From NCBI GenBank assembly GCA_938003835.1, contig CALKXJ010000021.1, forward strand, positions 1 to 64,000: DNA of 64,000 bases, in the 5' to 3' direction. Below, one piece after another: positions 8,913-17,596 of this stretch. The stretch comes from an uncultured Bryobacteraceae bacterium (lineage in GTDB: Bacteria; Acidobacteriota; Terriglobia; Bryobacterales; Bryobacteraceae). The notes below the pieces were generated by a model, which was given only the letters and a program-made list of their open reading frames with translations, made no database searches and was not told the origin of the DNA. Made by a program: the position numbers and the translations under genes. How positions within the stretch are numbered: position 1 is the stretch's first letter; the number at the start of each line of letters is the position of its first letter.

Positions 8913-10470
8913 CTCGCCTTCGAGACGGAAGCGCATCCGGCAACCTGGAGGGGGCGCCCAGGAGAAGGGCGTCGCCGTGCTAGTGACGGCGGTCGTCATG
9001 GTAGCCTTGATCCCCACCGTCGGGTTGGCCATCGACGCCGGCTTCCTCTACGGGGTGCGAGCCAAGCTTTCGGCGGCCACCGACGCCGCCGCCATTGCGG
9101 CCGCCCGGTCCCTGAACGTCGGCCTGACCCTGCAAGAGCAGGCGGCAGCCGCCGAGGCCCGCGCCCGGGCTTTCTTTGACGCCAATTTTCCCGACGGGTT
9201 TCTGAACACGACGAACAAATCGGTAGGCGTCGAGATCGCCGAAACGGCCTACCGGACGCGCACGGTAACAGTGACCGGCTCAGTGGATGCCCCGGTTTAC
9301 TTCATGCGACTGCTGGGCTTCCATAGCGTTACCGTGCAGGCAGAGGGAAAGGCTTCGCGGCGGGATGTGAACCTGGTCCTGGTGTTGGACCGGTCGGGTT
9401 CCATGGCGATGTCCAATTCCTGCGAGCCGATGAAGGCCGCGGCCCGCCAGTTCGTTAGCATGTTCGCCAACCAGCGTGACCGGCTCGGGCTGGTGACTTT
9501 CGGCATGACATACCTGGTCGCCTACCCCCCGGCCCAGAACTTCAAAACCAGCTCTCCCAGCCTGGACACGGTGATCGCCAACATTCAATGCTCCGGCGGC
9601 ACCGGCACCGCACAAGCCCTCTGGAAAGGATATGAGCAGCTTCAGGCAGTCAATGAGCCCGGCGCCCTGAATCTGATCGTGTTCTTCACCGACGGCTTGC
9701 CGAACGGCATCACCGCGCAGTTTCCCATCAAGACCCGCACCGATACACGTTACGGCTACGGCGCCGACGGTTACAGTTCGACGAGTTCGACCTACTCGAT
9801 GCTGCCGAGCACGTGCCTCGATGCCGAGGGCGACCGGTACGATCGCAATGCTGGCGCCAGCTCGGCCCAATACTCCGAGCCGAACTGGAACCCGAACTGG
9901 ACCCCTGCACCCAAGCTGGGCGTGCTGGCGGCGGTCGGCAGTGGCACCGCTAGCACGGGCGGCACCTATGGCGTGACCTTCATGCAGGCCTCCTCGCTTT
10001 CCCAGCACAACGAAACTCCGATCAGCGGCAGCTCCGGCTGCCGGTTTGCGACGAACGGGTGGTATGTGCGCCGGGACATTGCCTACATCCCGGAGACGGA
10101 TTACTACGGGAATGCGACGACAGGATACGTTTCCGTGCAGAGGTTCTCCAGCGGGCCTTACCAGAACCGAATCCGGCCGGACCGGCCGGTGACGGTTGGC
10201 AATGCCTCGAAAAATGCCGCCGATAATGCGGCCCGGCGGATGCGCCAGGATCCAAATCTCTCGGTCGTCATTTACACCATCGGCCTTGGCGACCCCTCGG
10301 GTAACGAGCCGCCGGACGAGGTCTTCATGAAGCGGGTGGCAAACGACCCGACGAGTGCGTCCTTCAACCCGAACGAGCCGGTCGGTCTGTACGTCTTTGC
10401 CCCAAACAACACGCAACTTAACCAAGCCTTTGCCCGAGTCGCCTCGGAGATTCTCCGGCTCGCCCAATAG
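8893..10470 (+). CDS. TadG-like pilus-assembly protein with VWFA domain
   Basis: 525 residues from ATG 8893, which overlaps the previous gene. Residues about 24-70 form the TadE/G-like N-terminal membrane segment (VAVLVTAVVMVALIPTVGLAIDAGF), followed by the characteristic Ala-rich helix. A von Willebrand A domain starts near residue 158. Its metal site DRSGS (Asp166, Ser168, Ser170) is intact and a second element is FFTDGLPNG. A Tyr/Ser/Gly-rich insert (about 290-420) lies within the domain. TadG-type proteins act in or at Flp pili, and the VWFA domain suggests adhesion or matrix contact. The upstream extension of the frame from 8818 is not supported. Confidence 0.8.
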   Translation: MPEASSSSPSRRKRIRQPGGGAQEKGVAVLVTAVVMVALIPTVGLAIDAGFLYGVRAKLSAATDAAAIAAARSLNVGLTLQEQAAAAEARARAFFDANFPDGFLNTTNKSVGVEIAETAYRTRTVTVTGSVDAPVYFMRLLGFHSVTVQAEGKASRRDVNLVLVLDRSGSMAMSNSCEPMKAAARQFVSMFANQRDRLGLVTFGMTYLVAYPPAQNFKTSSPSLDTVIANIQCSGGTGTAQALWKGYEQLQAVNEPGALNLIVFFTDGLPNGITAQFPIKTRTDTRYGYGADGYSSTSSTYSMLPSTCLDAEGDRYDRNAGASSAQYSEPNWNPNWTPAPKLGVLAAVGSGTASTGGTYGVTFMQASSLSQHNETPISGSSGCRFATNGWYVRRDIAYIPETDYYGNATTGYVSVQRFSSGPYQNRIRPDRPVTVGNASKNAADNAARRMRQDPNLSVVIYTIGLGDPSGNEPPDEVFMKRVANDPTSASFNPNEPVGLYVFAPNNTQLNQAFARVASEILRLAQ

Positions 10471-10497
10471 GTTAAAGTCAGGCCATTTGGCGTCTGC

Positions 10498-10503
10498 TAT
10501 CCT
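10498..10503 (+). promoter_or_regulatory. -10 element placing transcription start at the DUF1015 start codon
   Basis: TATCCT ends seven bases before the TTG start codon at 10510. A start site at normal distance would coincide with the codon, and no Shine-Dalgarno sequence precedes it, which would make the message leaderless. The -35 region is weak, so this is tentative. Confidence 0.35.
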
Positions 10504-10509
10504 GGTTGG

Positions 10510-11766
10510 TTGACCGAGATCCGTCCATTTCGAGCGACCCGATACACGGAGCGGGCCGGCCCCCTAAGCGATCTTGTCACGCAGCCCTACGACAAGATCA
10601 CGCCCGAGATGCAGCAGGCGTATCTGGCGCGCAGCCCGTACAACGCGGTCCGCATCGAGCTGGGCCCGGCGCGGCCCGGCGATAACGCGACCGATAACGT
10701 CTATACGCGCGCCGCCGGTTACTTGCGGGACTGGATCGGCCGGGGAATCCTGGCGCGCGACGCCGAACCTGCCTTCTATCCCTATTTCCAGGAGTTCGCG
10801 CACCCGGAGACGGGCGAGCGTCTGACGCGGAAGGGCTTCATCGCGCTCGGCCCGGTGGTGGACTATTCCGAAGGCATCGTCTTCCGGCATGAGCAGACGC
10901 TCACCGGTCCTAAGAAGGACCGTCTGGAGCTGCTCCGCGCCACACGCGCTCATCTCGGTCAGATCTTCATGCTCTACGCGGATCCGGAGGGTGCCGTCGA
11001 CCGCCTACTCGAAGAGGCCGCCAGGGAGGCGCCGATCGGCGAGGCCGCCGACGAATTCGAGACGGTCCACCGGCTGTGGCGGATCGCGCGGCCCGAGCTC
11101 ATCTCGGAGATTCGCCAACGGATGGCTTCGAAAAGACTGCTGATCGCCGACGGCCACCACCGCTACGAAACGGCGCTCCAGTTCGCCCGCGAGAATCCGG
11201 ATCTCGAGGCGGCGCGCTGGGTAATGATGACCCTGGTGAACATGCATTCGCCGGGCTTGACGATCCTGGCGACCCACCGGTTGGTGAGCGGCCTGGCGCC
11301 GGGCAGGATTCGCCGCCTGATCGAGCAGGCGGGCGCCCGCTTCCGGCTCGAGGAACTCGAGTCGCTCGAAGAGCTCCGGCGCCGCTGGGACAGCCCCGCG
11401 CCGGAGCTCGTGCGCATCGGCCTTGCCCTGCGGGAGCCCGAGAAGTTCTTCCTGCTCGAGGCGCCGCGGGCGCCGGGCCTCGTCGACGTCGGCTTCCTGC
11501 ATCAGGAGCTGCTCGGCCTTCTGCTCGGCATCGGCGAGGAGGACATACGCGAGCAGCGGTACCTCTCTTATGTTCGGGAACTGGAGGCGGCGGTGCGGCG
11601 GCTCGACCGCGGCGATGCGGATCTTGCCTTCCTGCTCGAGCCGGCGCGCATCGAGCAGGTGGCAGAGGTGGCCTTCTCGGGCGGGGTGATGCCGCAGAAG
11701 TCCACCGATTTTTACCCGAAGCTGCTCTCCGGGCTCACCATCTATCGCTTGGAGGACGGCCTGTAG
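10510..11766 (+). CDS. DUF1015 family protein
   Basis: 418 residues, starting with TTG. The N-terminus EIRPFRATRYT and QPYDKIT and the strongly conserved core ADGHHRYETAL (about residues 215-225) are signatures of DUF1015, a widespread soluble family of unknown biochemical role. Length is typical. The start is supported by alignment of the family N-terminus, although no ribosome site is visible. The gene converges with the next one, only three bases apart. Confidence 0.85.
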   Translation: MTEIRPFRATRYTERAGPLSDLVTQPYDKITPEMQQAYLARSPYNAVRIELGPARPGDNATDNVYTRAAGYLRDWIGRGILARDAEPAFYPYFQEFAHPETGERLTRKGFIALGPVVDYSEGIVFRHEQTLTGPKKDRLELLRATRAHLGQIFMLYADPEGAVDRLLEEAAREAPIGEAADEFETVHRLWRIARPELISEIRQRMASKRLLIADGHHRYETALQFARENPDLEAARWVMMTLVNMHSPGLTILATHRLVSGLAPGRIRRLIEQAGARFRLEELESLEELRRRWDSPAPELVRIGLALREPEKFFLLEAPRAPGLVDVGFLHQELLGLLLGIGEEDIREQRYLSYVRELEAAVRRLDRGDADLAFLLEPARIEQVAEVAFSGGVMPQKSTDFYPKLLSGLTIYRLEDGL

Positions 11767-11769
11767 CGA

Positions 11770-12840
11770 CTAGCGGCGACGGGGCAGCGGGACCGCACGG
11801 CCTGTGCGAATCGACTGCTTGGCCGCCTCGAGAATCTCCACCACCTGGACGTTCATCTCCAGGCTCACCAGATCGGCTAGCGGCTCGCCGGTGCGGATTG
11901 CGTGAACCATGTGGGCCACCGGCTCGGCGCGCTCGGGCGGGAGCGCATCGAGCACGAGCGCCCGCGGCGCCTCCCGGCCGGTGCGAAGTTCGGCGCCGTC
12001 GCGCGTTACCATCAGGCTCGCTTTCAGGCCGAAGATCTCCAGGTCCTGAAACGAACGCGGTAGATCCCAGCTCCCTTCGAACAGGCCGACGCCCTCTTTG
12101 TAAGAGAGGATCATCGTCGAGTTGTCCTCGACCCTGGGAAAGACCTCCGGCCGCAGATGATTCACGTGGGCATAGACCTTCTCCGGGCGCCCGAGGAACC
12201 AGAGGCTCCAGAGCGCGTTGTAGCAGCCGAAGTCGATGAGGGCGCCGCCGCCGTTGCGCACCGGGTCGGTGAGCCACTCGAAGAAGTACTTGCTCCGCGG
12301 GCCGCTGGAGCCGGGGCCGCCGTGGCCGACGATGCCCCGCAGGCGCCACACCTTACCCAGCGTTCCGGAGGCGGCCTCGCGCCGCGCGGCGTAGTTGGAG
12401 GGCCACCAGGCCATCTGGTAATTGGTCATCACCTGGATGCGGTGCTGCTCGGCGAGGCGCCGTATCGCCGCGGCGTCAGCAAGGGTCGCCGCCAGGGGCT
12501 TTTCGAACATGACATGGATGCGGCGGGGCGCGCAGGCCTGGACGATCTCCAGGTGCCGGTTGTTCTCGACGAAAGCCCAGACGATGTCCGGCCTGGCCTC
12601 GTCGAGCATCCTCCGGTAGTCGGAGACGAAAAGCTCCTCCGGTGCGCCCATCTTGCGGGCTTCGGCGATGAGCTCCGGATTCGATTCGGCGATCGCCACC
12701 AGCTTCGGCGAGCTTTGGCGCAGCATGCGCTCCAGATGTCCCCACACGTGCGAATGCACCAGCCCGATCACGGCAATCTTCTGCGCAGCGGCCCCGGCAG
12801 GCAGGGTGAAGGCGGCGAGCGCGACCACGAGTGCTCTCAC
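11770..12840 (-). CDS. Gfo/Idh/MocA-family oxidoreductase, exported
   Basis: 356 residues from a GTG at 12840, chosen because GGGGAGGA lies seven bases before it and a clear Sec-type signal peptide follows (VRALVVALAAFTLPAGAAA). A longer open frame reaches 13053 but lacks such support. The Rossmann start KIAVIGLVHSHVWGHL, the segment FEKPLAAT and the GFO_IDH_MocA C-terminal region are present. Such enzymes oxidise or reduce sugars or inositols with NAD(P). Export of a pyridine-nucleotide enzyme implies a tightly bound cofactor or a scavenged role. Substrate unknown. Confidence 0.8.
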   Translation of the reverse strand: MRALVVALAAFTLPAGAAAQKIAVIGLVHSHVWGHLERMLRQSSPKLVAIAESNPELIAEARKMGAPEELFVSDYRRMLDEARPDIVWAFVENNRHLEIVQACAPRRIHVMFEKPLAATLADAAAIRRLAEQHRIQVMTNYQMAWWPSNYAARREAASGTLGKVWRLRGIVGHGGPGSSGPRSKYFFEWLTDPVRNGGGALIDFGCYNALWSLWFLGRPEKVYAHVNHLRPEVFPRVEDNSTMILSYKEGVGLFEGSWDLPRSFQDLEIFGLKASLMVTRDGAELRTGREAPRALVLDALPPERAEPVAHMVHAIRTGEPLADLVSLEMNVQVVEILEAAKQSIRTGRAVPLPRRR

Positions 12841-12859
12841 AGCGATTTCCTCCCCTGCC

Positions 12860-12865
12860 AGTGTA
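12860..12865 (-). promoter_or_regulatory. Candidate -10 box for the oxidoreductase gene
   Basis: On the minus strand TACACT lies 20 bases upstream of the GTG at 12840, leaving just enough leader for the strong Shine-Dalgarno sequence. The same hexamer serves the tRNA promoter. No convincing -35 box was found 16-18 bases upstream. Confidence 0.3.
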
Positions 12866-13015
12866 GGTATTGAGACGGCGCTTTCGCCACCGCGTCGCTT
12901 TGGGCGGGAGAAGCGTAAATTTCCCCGCGCACGTTTCATGGGCGTTACGGAGGGGCCTCGGTTGATGATTAAATATATTTGGAGAACTCCCCTATGCGGG
13001 AGCCCGGGAGGGCGG

Positions 13016-16000
13016 ATGAAACCGATCTGGATGGTCGTAACGGGCCTTGTCACCCTGATCTGGCTGGCGGAGGCGCAAACACTTGAGTCGCGGGTGCGCG
13101 AGATGGAGCTGGCGGGTGACGCCGCCGGAGCTCTAGCGCTGCTCGAGCAGGCGGTAGAGGAACAGCCGCAGAACCTGGAGCACCTTGCAGCCTACGCCGA
13201 GTTCCTGGACCGGCGGGGCAATTCCAAGGCGCGCGAAGCCTATGCCCGCTTGCTGGAGCGTCTGCCGGCGAGCGACGGCGGCTCCCGGAGGGCCAGGGTG
13301 GCGCGCCGGCTCGTGCTGCTCGATCTCCTCGCGGGGGACAAGGAAGCCGCGGCGCGGCACCTGGAGGTTTACCGGGCGGCAGGCGGACGCAGCCTGGGTA
13401 CGGCGGATGTCCCGCGCGAGGCGGCGGCCCCGCCGAGTGAAACGATCGAGATCCCGGGCCCGCTGGCCGCTTTCGCCCGCATGATCGCCATTTCGCCGGA
13501 GCTCGAGCCGGAAAACATCCTGCCGGCGATCGCGCGCAACGTCGTCACCAGCGGTTACCAGGCTTCGGCCAGCTACGAGGGGCTCCAGCAAACCGAGTAT
13601 CTCAAGCTGGCGATCCGGTACCTCTCGCAGGCGCGCGAGCTCGAGAAGCTGGCCGACGAGCAGAAAGTGATTCGCATCGAGACGTGCGATTCGCCGCAGA
13701 CGGCCGAGCTGCTGCGGGTGCTCGGCTACCGCATGCGGGGCGGCTGCGGCAGCGAGGTGATCCTGGAGACGGTGAACGCCACGCGCGCTTTCCTGACCAT
13801 CGACTCCGGCTTCCCACTGGCGGAGCTCGAACAGGCGCTGCGGACCAATCGCCCGTTTGTTCACGATTTCAAGCCCAGCCGCATACCGATTCTTTACGGG
13901 GAGGACTACTGGCTTTCGGCTCAGGAGCGCAAGCGCGGCGAGCCGTTCATCAACGTATTCCTGGGCGATCCGGCGTTGTGCCGGCTCTATTTGGGCTTGT
14001 CCAAGCTGAGTCCGGAGACGGCGGCGGCGATGCGCAAGGCCGCCGACGTCCAGCGGCTCAAGGCCTTCGCCCACGTGCTGGACTTTTTCGGCTCGCTGTT
14101 TGAGATCCGCAACGGAAAGGCGGTGGTGCCCGGCGGCGACCGCGCGGCCGGCACCTGGGCCAAGCTCGTCGGCGTTTCGCCGGATGACCCGGGCGAGTTC
14201 TTCGTCCGCCTGATCGCTCGCGATGACGGCTGGATGGCCAGCTACTTTGACGCCCTGCTCCGCATCGAAGGGCCCACTTACGAGTACTTGACCGAGCCCC
14301 GGCGCCTGGAGCGCTTCTACATGGCCATCCGGGGCCGAGTCACCAGCCCCGGTCCGGCGCGCCCCGTCTTTCGCTCGAACGCCGATCTGATGCTCCTGGT
14401 CACCCGGCTGCGCCTGGAGGCCGACGGCCGCCCGCACGTGCCCGGGGGCCTCGAGATCTGGAAGACGCTCTTCGTCGAGCAGCCGGAGAGGGAGTTCGAC
14501 CGCCGGCTCAAGCAGTCTGCCGCCCAGTGGAAGGAGCCCGACGACCTGATCGAAGCGCTGTTTGCCCTCTGCCGCAAACCGGTGGGCAATCAGCCTCTGA
14601 AGGTCTATCTGACCCTCTCCGACATCAACCGGGTCCGCGCCGTGCCGCTCGAGCCCGCCACCGTCAATCGCCTGGCCCGCAACTATAACCGGCTCGGAGC
14701 TCAGTACACGCTCTTCACGGAAACCGGGGCCTTAAGCGACCGCACCATCCTGAGCTTCCTCGATCGCGCCGACGAAATCGATCGGATCGGCAACCGCACG
14801 CTGCGGGCCGATGTCGCCGGGTCGTTGCAGGCGCTGGTGTCGCTGTGGCAGATCGCCGTACGCAACGGCGCGATTGCTGCCGAGCAGGCCGACCCGACGC
14901 TGGCGGCGATCCTGGAGGGGTTCGCCAAAGTGCGCAACGCACGCGAGCTGTTCGACGTCGCCGTCGAAGGCCTCAACCACATCCTGCGCGCCTCGGGCAG
15001 CCCGTCGAATCTCTCCTACCAGGACCGGGTGCTCGACCTGCTGGCCGGTACCGGCAAAGCCAGCGACGACGAAGCGCACCAGCGGCTGCTCGAGGAGATG
15101 ATGGGCTATTTCGAATCGCAGAAGCTGGTGCCGCTCGATGTGATCCTGGACGTGGCGCGCCATCTCGAGGCGCTCGCCGAGGGCCGGGCGCAGCTCGACA
15201 CGGCCCTGATCAACCGTCTGGAATCGCGCCTAACCGAGCTCAGCCTGCCCTACGAGGGCCTTTCGACGGTAGAGAAGAGCGGCTTGTCGTTCGGCTACTG
15301 GGCACAGCGGCACGTCGAAGCCCAGCGGCGGATCCGCCTGCGGGCCGACATCCAGAAGTCGATCAAGGACGCCGAGGCGCTCCGTGGCCTGCGCGGCACG
15401 CTGGCGCCGATTCTGCGCGACACGCTGGTGGGCTTCGTCTATGTTCATTACGCGCCGCCGGGCGCACAGGTGCTGCGCACCAACCCGCTGTTCGTCCGCA
15501 GTCACGATTTCCTGGGGATGCCCGGTTCGACCCAGACCTGGCAGCTCGCCGAGGTGTTCGGCACCGGCTGGCCCTCCAACGCCGGTGGGCGTCTGGTGGG
15601 CTCGCTGAGCGGCCTGCCGTACGCACTCGCAGAAGCCGAGCAGAACTTCCTCGTGCCGGACCGGGAGCAAGCGCTCATCTGGACCGATCTGGTGCCGCAG
15701 ATGATTCTGGCCGCGAAGGTGCCGCGCTGGTGGAACGTCTCGCCGGTGCAGATGCGCTGGATCGGCCTGCACATGCGCTACGCCGAGTCGGCGCTCGCGG
15801 AGAGTGTCCTCGAGGAGAAGCTGCGCCGCCAGGTGATCGAACAGCTCGGCCGGCAGGCCACCCCGGCCCGCGTGAGCAAAGTGGCGGAGATGCTCGGGCA
15901 AGGCAACGTGCCGGCGGCGCTGGACAATGTGACCCCGGCCGAGATGTACCTGCTCGCGCGCCACCTGTTGCGCGGAGCGCGGCCGGAGGCCGACCCGATC

Positions 16001-16408
16001 GCGACCGAGATCGCGCGCCTGGAAGCCGAGCATGCCCGCGAGGTGAGCGACGAGGCGATTTCCCGGGCTTTCGGCTCGCCCAAGCCCACCCTGGCTTCCT
16101 CTTACCGGCCGCAACTGCTCCACCTGCGCACGTTCCCCACACTGATGGGCTACTCCAGCCGGATCATGGCCGAGAGCTGGGAGTCGAATGTGCTATATTA
16201 CGCCGCGCTGGCCGACGAGCTGGCTCTGCGGCCTTCGCAGTTGAACGTCGTCGTCCCCCAGTGGACCCAGCGCACGGTGGAAAAGATCTTCGCGACGCAT
16301 CTGGAGGACTGGCCGGCCGTGCTGCGTTCGCTCCGCCAGGTGGGCGCCGACGTGCGCGCGGAGATGCGGCGCCGCGCCGAGGCGACCGAGCAGGCTTCAT
16401 TGGAGTAG
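13016..16408 (+). CDS. Large secreted protein of unknown function, TPR-like N-terminus
   Basis: 1130 residues from ATG 13016, preceded by GGGAGGGCGG. A signal peptide (MKPIWMVVTGLVTLIWLAEAQ) is followed by about 150 residues of helical, tetratricopeptide-like repeats (EMELAGDAAGALALLEQAVEEQPQN). The remaining ~950 residues are mainly alpha-helical with no catalytic motif I recognise. The frame also runs upstream to 12653, but that part has no signal sequence or ribosome site. It is followed 37 bases later by a secreted VWFA protein and probably forms an operon with it. An envelope-assembly or protein-interaction role is a guess from the repeats. Confidence 0.7.
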   Translation: MKPIWMVVTGLVTLIWLAEAQTLESRVREMELAGDAAGALALLEQAVEEQPQNLEHLAAYAEFLDRRGNSKAREAYARLLERLPASDGGSRRARVARRLVLLDLLAGDKEAAARHLEVYRAAGGRSLGTADVPREAAAPPSETIEIPGPLAAFARMIAISPELEPENILPAIARNVVTSGYQASASYEGLQQTEYLKLAIRYLSQARELEKLADEQKVIRIETCDSPQTAELLRVLGYRMRGGCGSEVILETVNATRAFLTIDSGFPLAELEQALRTNRPFVHDFKPSRIPILYGEDYWLSAQERKRGEPFINVFLGDPALCRLYLGLSKLSPETAAAMRKAADVQRLKAFAHVLDFFGSLFEIRNGKAVVPGGDRAAGTWAKLVGVSPDDPGEFFVRLIARDDGWMASYFDALLRIEGPTYEYLTEPRRLERFYMAIRGRVTSPGPARPVFRSNADLMLLVTRLRLEADGRPHVPGGLEIWKTLFVEQPEREFDRRLKQSAAQWKEPDDLIEALFALCRKPVGNQPLKVYLTLSDINRVRAVPLEPATVNRLARNYNRLGAQYTLFTETGALSDRTILSFLDRADEIDRIGNRTLRADVAGSLQALVSLWQIAVRNGAIAAEQADPTLAAILEGFAKVRNARELFDVAVEGLNHILRASGSPSNLSYQDRVLDLLAGTGKASDDEAHQRLLEEMMGYFESQKLVPLDVILDVARHLEALAEGRAQLDTALINRLESRLTELSLPYEGLSTVEKSGLSFGYWAQRHVEAQRRIRLRADIQKSIKDAEALRGLRGTLAPILRDTLVGFVYVHYAPPGAQVLRTNPLFVRSHDFLGMPGSTQTWQLAEVFGTGWPSNAGGRLVGSLSGLPYALAEAEQNFLVPDREQALIWTDLVPQMILAAKVPRWWNVSPVQMRWIGLHMRYAESALAESVLEEKLRRQVIEQLGRQATPARVSKVAEMLGQGNVPAALDNVTPAEMYLLARHLLRGARPEADPIATEIARLEAEHAREVSDEAISRAFGSPKPTLASSYRPQLLHLRTFPTLMGYSSRIMAESWESNVLYYAALADELALRPSQLNVVVPQWTQRTVEKIFATHLEDWPAVLRSLRQVGADVRAEMRRRAEATEQASLE

Positions 16409-16445
16409 CATCGTATCCGGAGGGTTTCGGAACTCGAGAGGAGGA

Positions 16446-17477
16446 ATGATGGCAGCCCGATCCAATCGATTCCCATGGTTGCCGCTGGCCGCGCTGGGCC
16501 TGATCGCGGCCTCGGGCGCGCGCCTGCTGGAAGCGCAGACGGGGCAGCGTCCCGTCTTCCGCGTCAAGGTCGACATGGTCGTTCACAGCTTCACGGTGAC
16601 CGACAGCAAGGGCAAGTACGTGACGGGCCTCAAGCCGAAGGACATCCGGGTCCTCGAGGACGGCATCGTGCAGCGGATCGCGACCTTTGCTGAAGGAAAC
16701 CAGCCGCCGTTGCAAGTGCTCGAAGACGGCTCCACCCGGCCGCTGATCGCAGGAACGGGACCGCGCGCTGACGGGCGCGAGGCGCCGGCCGAGTTGCGCT
16801 CGGATGCCTTCGTCGGCACGAACGTCTTCATCCTGTTCGACACGAGCAACTACATGTACCGGGGCTTTGTCTACGCCTCGGACGCGATCGCGGACTTCGT
16901 ACGCGGGCTGGACCGCGCCGACTCGGTGGCCATCTACACCTTCAGCCGCAACCTGTCCCGGGCCGCCGACCTGACGCGAGACCGGATGGCGGCGATTGTC
17001 GGCCTGCGGCGCGCCGTGGCGGGTGATGACGCCGCGCTCTACAACGCGCTCCTGCTCACCCTGCGTGACGCGGCCAAGGTTCCCGGCCGCAAGGTGGTGA
17101 TCGTTTTTTCCAACGGCCCGGACAACGCCAGCATGGTCGCCCCGGACGACGTGCGCGCCGTGGCCGAGGACGAGGGCATCCCGATCTACGTCATCTCCAC
17201 CAGCGACGTCAACAAGGACCCGATTTCAAGCAACGTCTTCCGGCGCATCTCGACGCGCACGGGCGGCCAGGTCTACTTCGCCAAGACGTGGCAGAAGCAG
17301 GTGGAGGCCTTCGAGTCGATCCGCGAATCCCTCGGCAACTCCTACACGGTCACCTACTATCCGGCGCCGAACCCGAATGAGGGCTTCCGGCGCGTGACGG
17401 TGGAGATCGTCTCCGACGTCGCCAAGAAGTACCGCGTGCGCGGGCGACCGGGCTACCGGCCGCGCGCCGAGTTCTGA
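16446..17477 (+). CDS. Secreted VWFA-related acidobacterial protein
   Basis: 343 residues, with GAGAGGAGG directly before the ATG. An N-terminal signal (LAALGLIAASGARLLEAQ) precedes a beta strand region with the pattern VTDSKGKYVTGLKPKDIRVL, typical of the VWFA-related Acidobacterial domain (TIGR03436). The VWFA core runs from about residue 127. Its metal site reads DTSNY (Asp132, Ser134, Tyr136), so the second serine of DxSxS is replaced, which may weaken metal binding. These proteins are abundant in Solibacter-like genomes; function unknown. Partner of the preceding 1130-residue secreted protein by proximity. Confidence 0.8.
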   Translation: MMAARSNRFPWLPLAALGLIAASGARLLEAQTGQRPVFRVKVDMVVHSFTVTDSKGKYVTGLKPKDIRVLEDGIVQRIATFAEGNQPPLQVLEDGSTRPLIAGTGPRADGREAPAELRSDAFVGTNVFILFDTSNYMYRGFVYASDAIADFVRGLDRADSVAIYTFSRNLSRAADLTRDRMAAIVGLRRAVAGDDAALYNALLLTLRDAAKVPGRKVVIVFSNGPDNASMVAPDDVRAVAEDEGIPIYVISTSDVNKDPISSNVFRRISTRTGGQVYFAKTWQKQVEAFESIRESLGNSYTVTYYPAPNPNEGFRRVTVEIVSDVAKKYRVRGRPGYRPRAEF

Positions 17478-17499
17478 ACCGGCCGCGAAAGCCGATCCC

Positions 17500-17520
17500 G
17501 GTATTCCGGAGCCGGATACC
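17500..17520 (+). terminator. Terminator-like hairpin after the VWFA gene
   Basis: GGTATTCCGG and CCGGATACC form a stem of about eight to nine pairs with one bulged T and a very short loop, 22 bases after the stop at 17477. No T-run follows. It separates the VWFA unit from the Csm operon, so either incomplete termination or a Rho-assisted stop is possible. Confidence 0.35.
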
Positions 17521-17596
17521 CGCTTCGAGGGGACGGCGGGCTGCACGGCAGGCCCCGCTATGCTAGAGTGAGAATCTCGACCGTGGCTCTCTCCTG

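Noticed and set aside
12962-12998. Promoter TTGATG with TATGCG before the 1130-residue protein gene
   Set aside because: The spacer is 25 bases, too long; the AT-rich stretch between has a TATATT but no matching -35.
12951-13015. Riboswitch-like leader before the 1130-residue protein gene
   Set aside because: No conserved aptamer motif such as that of cyclic-di-GMP or cobalamin could be matched.
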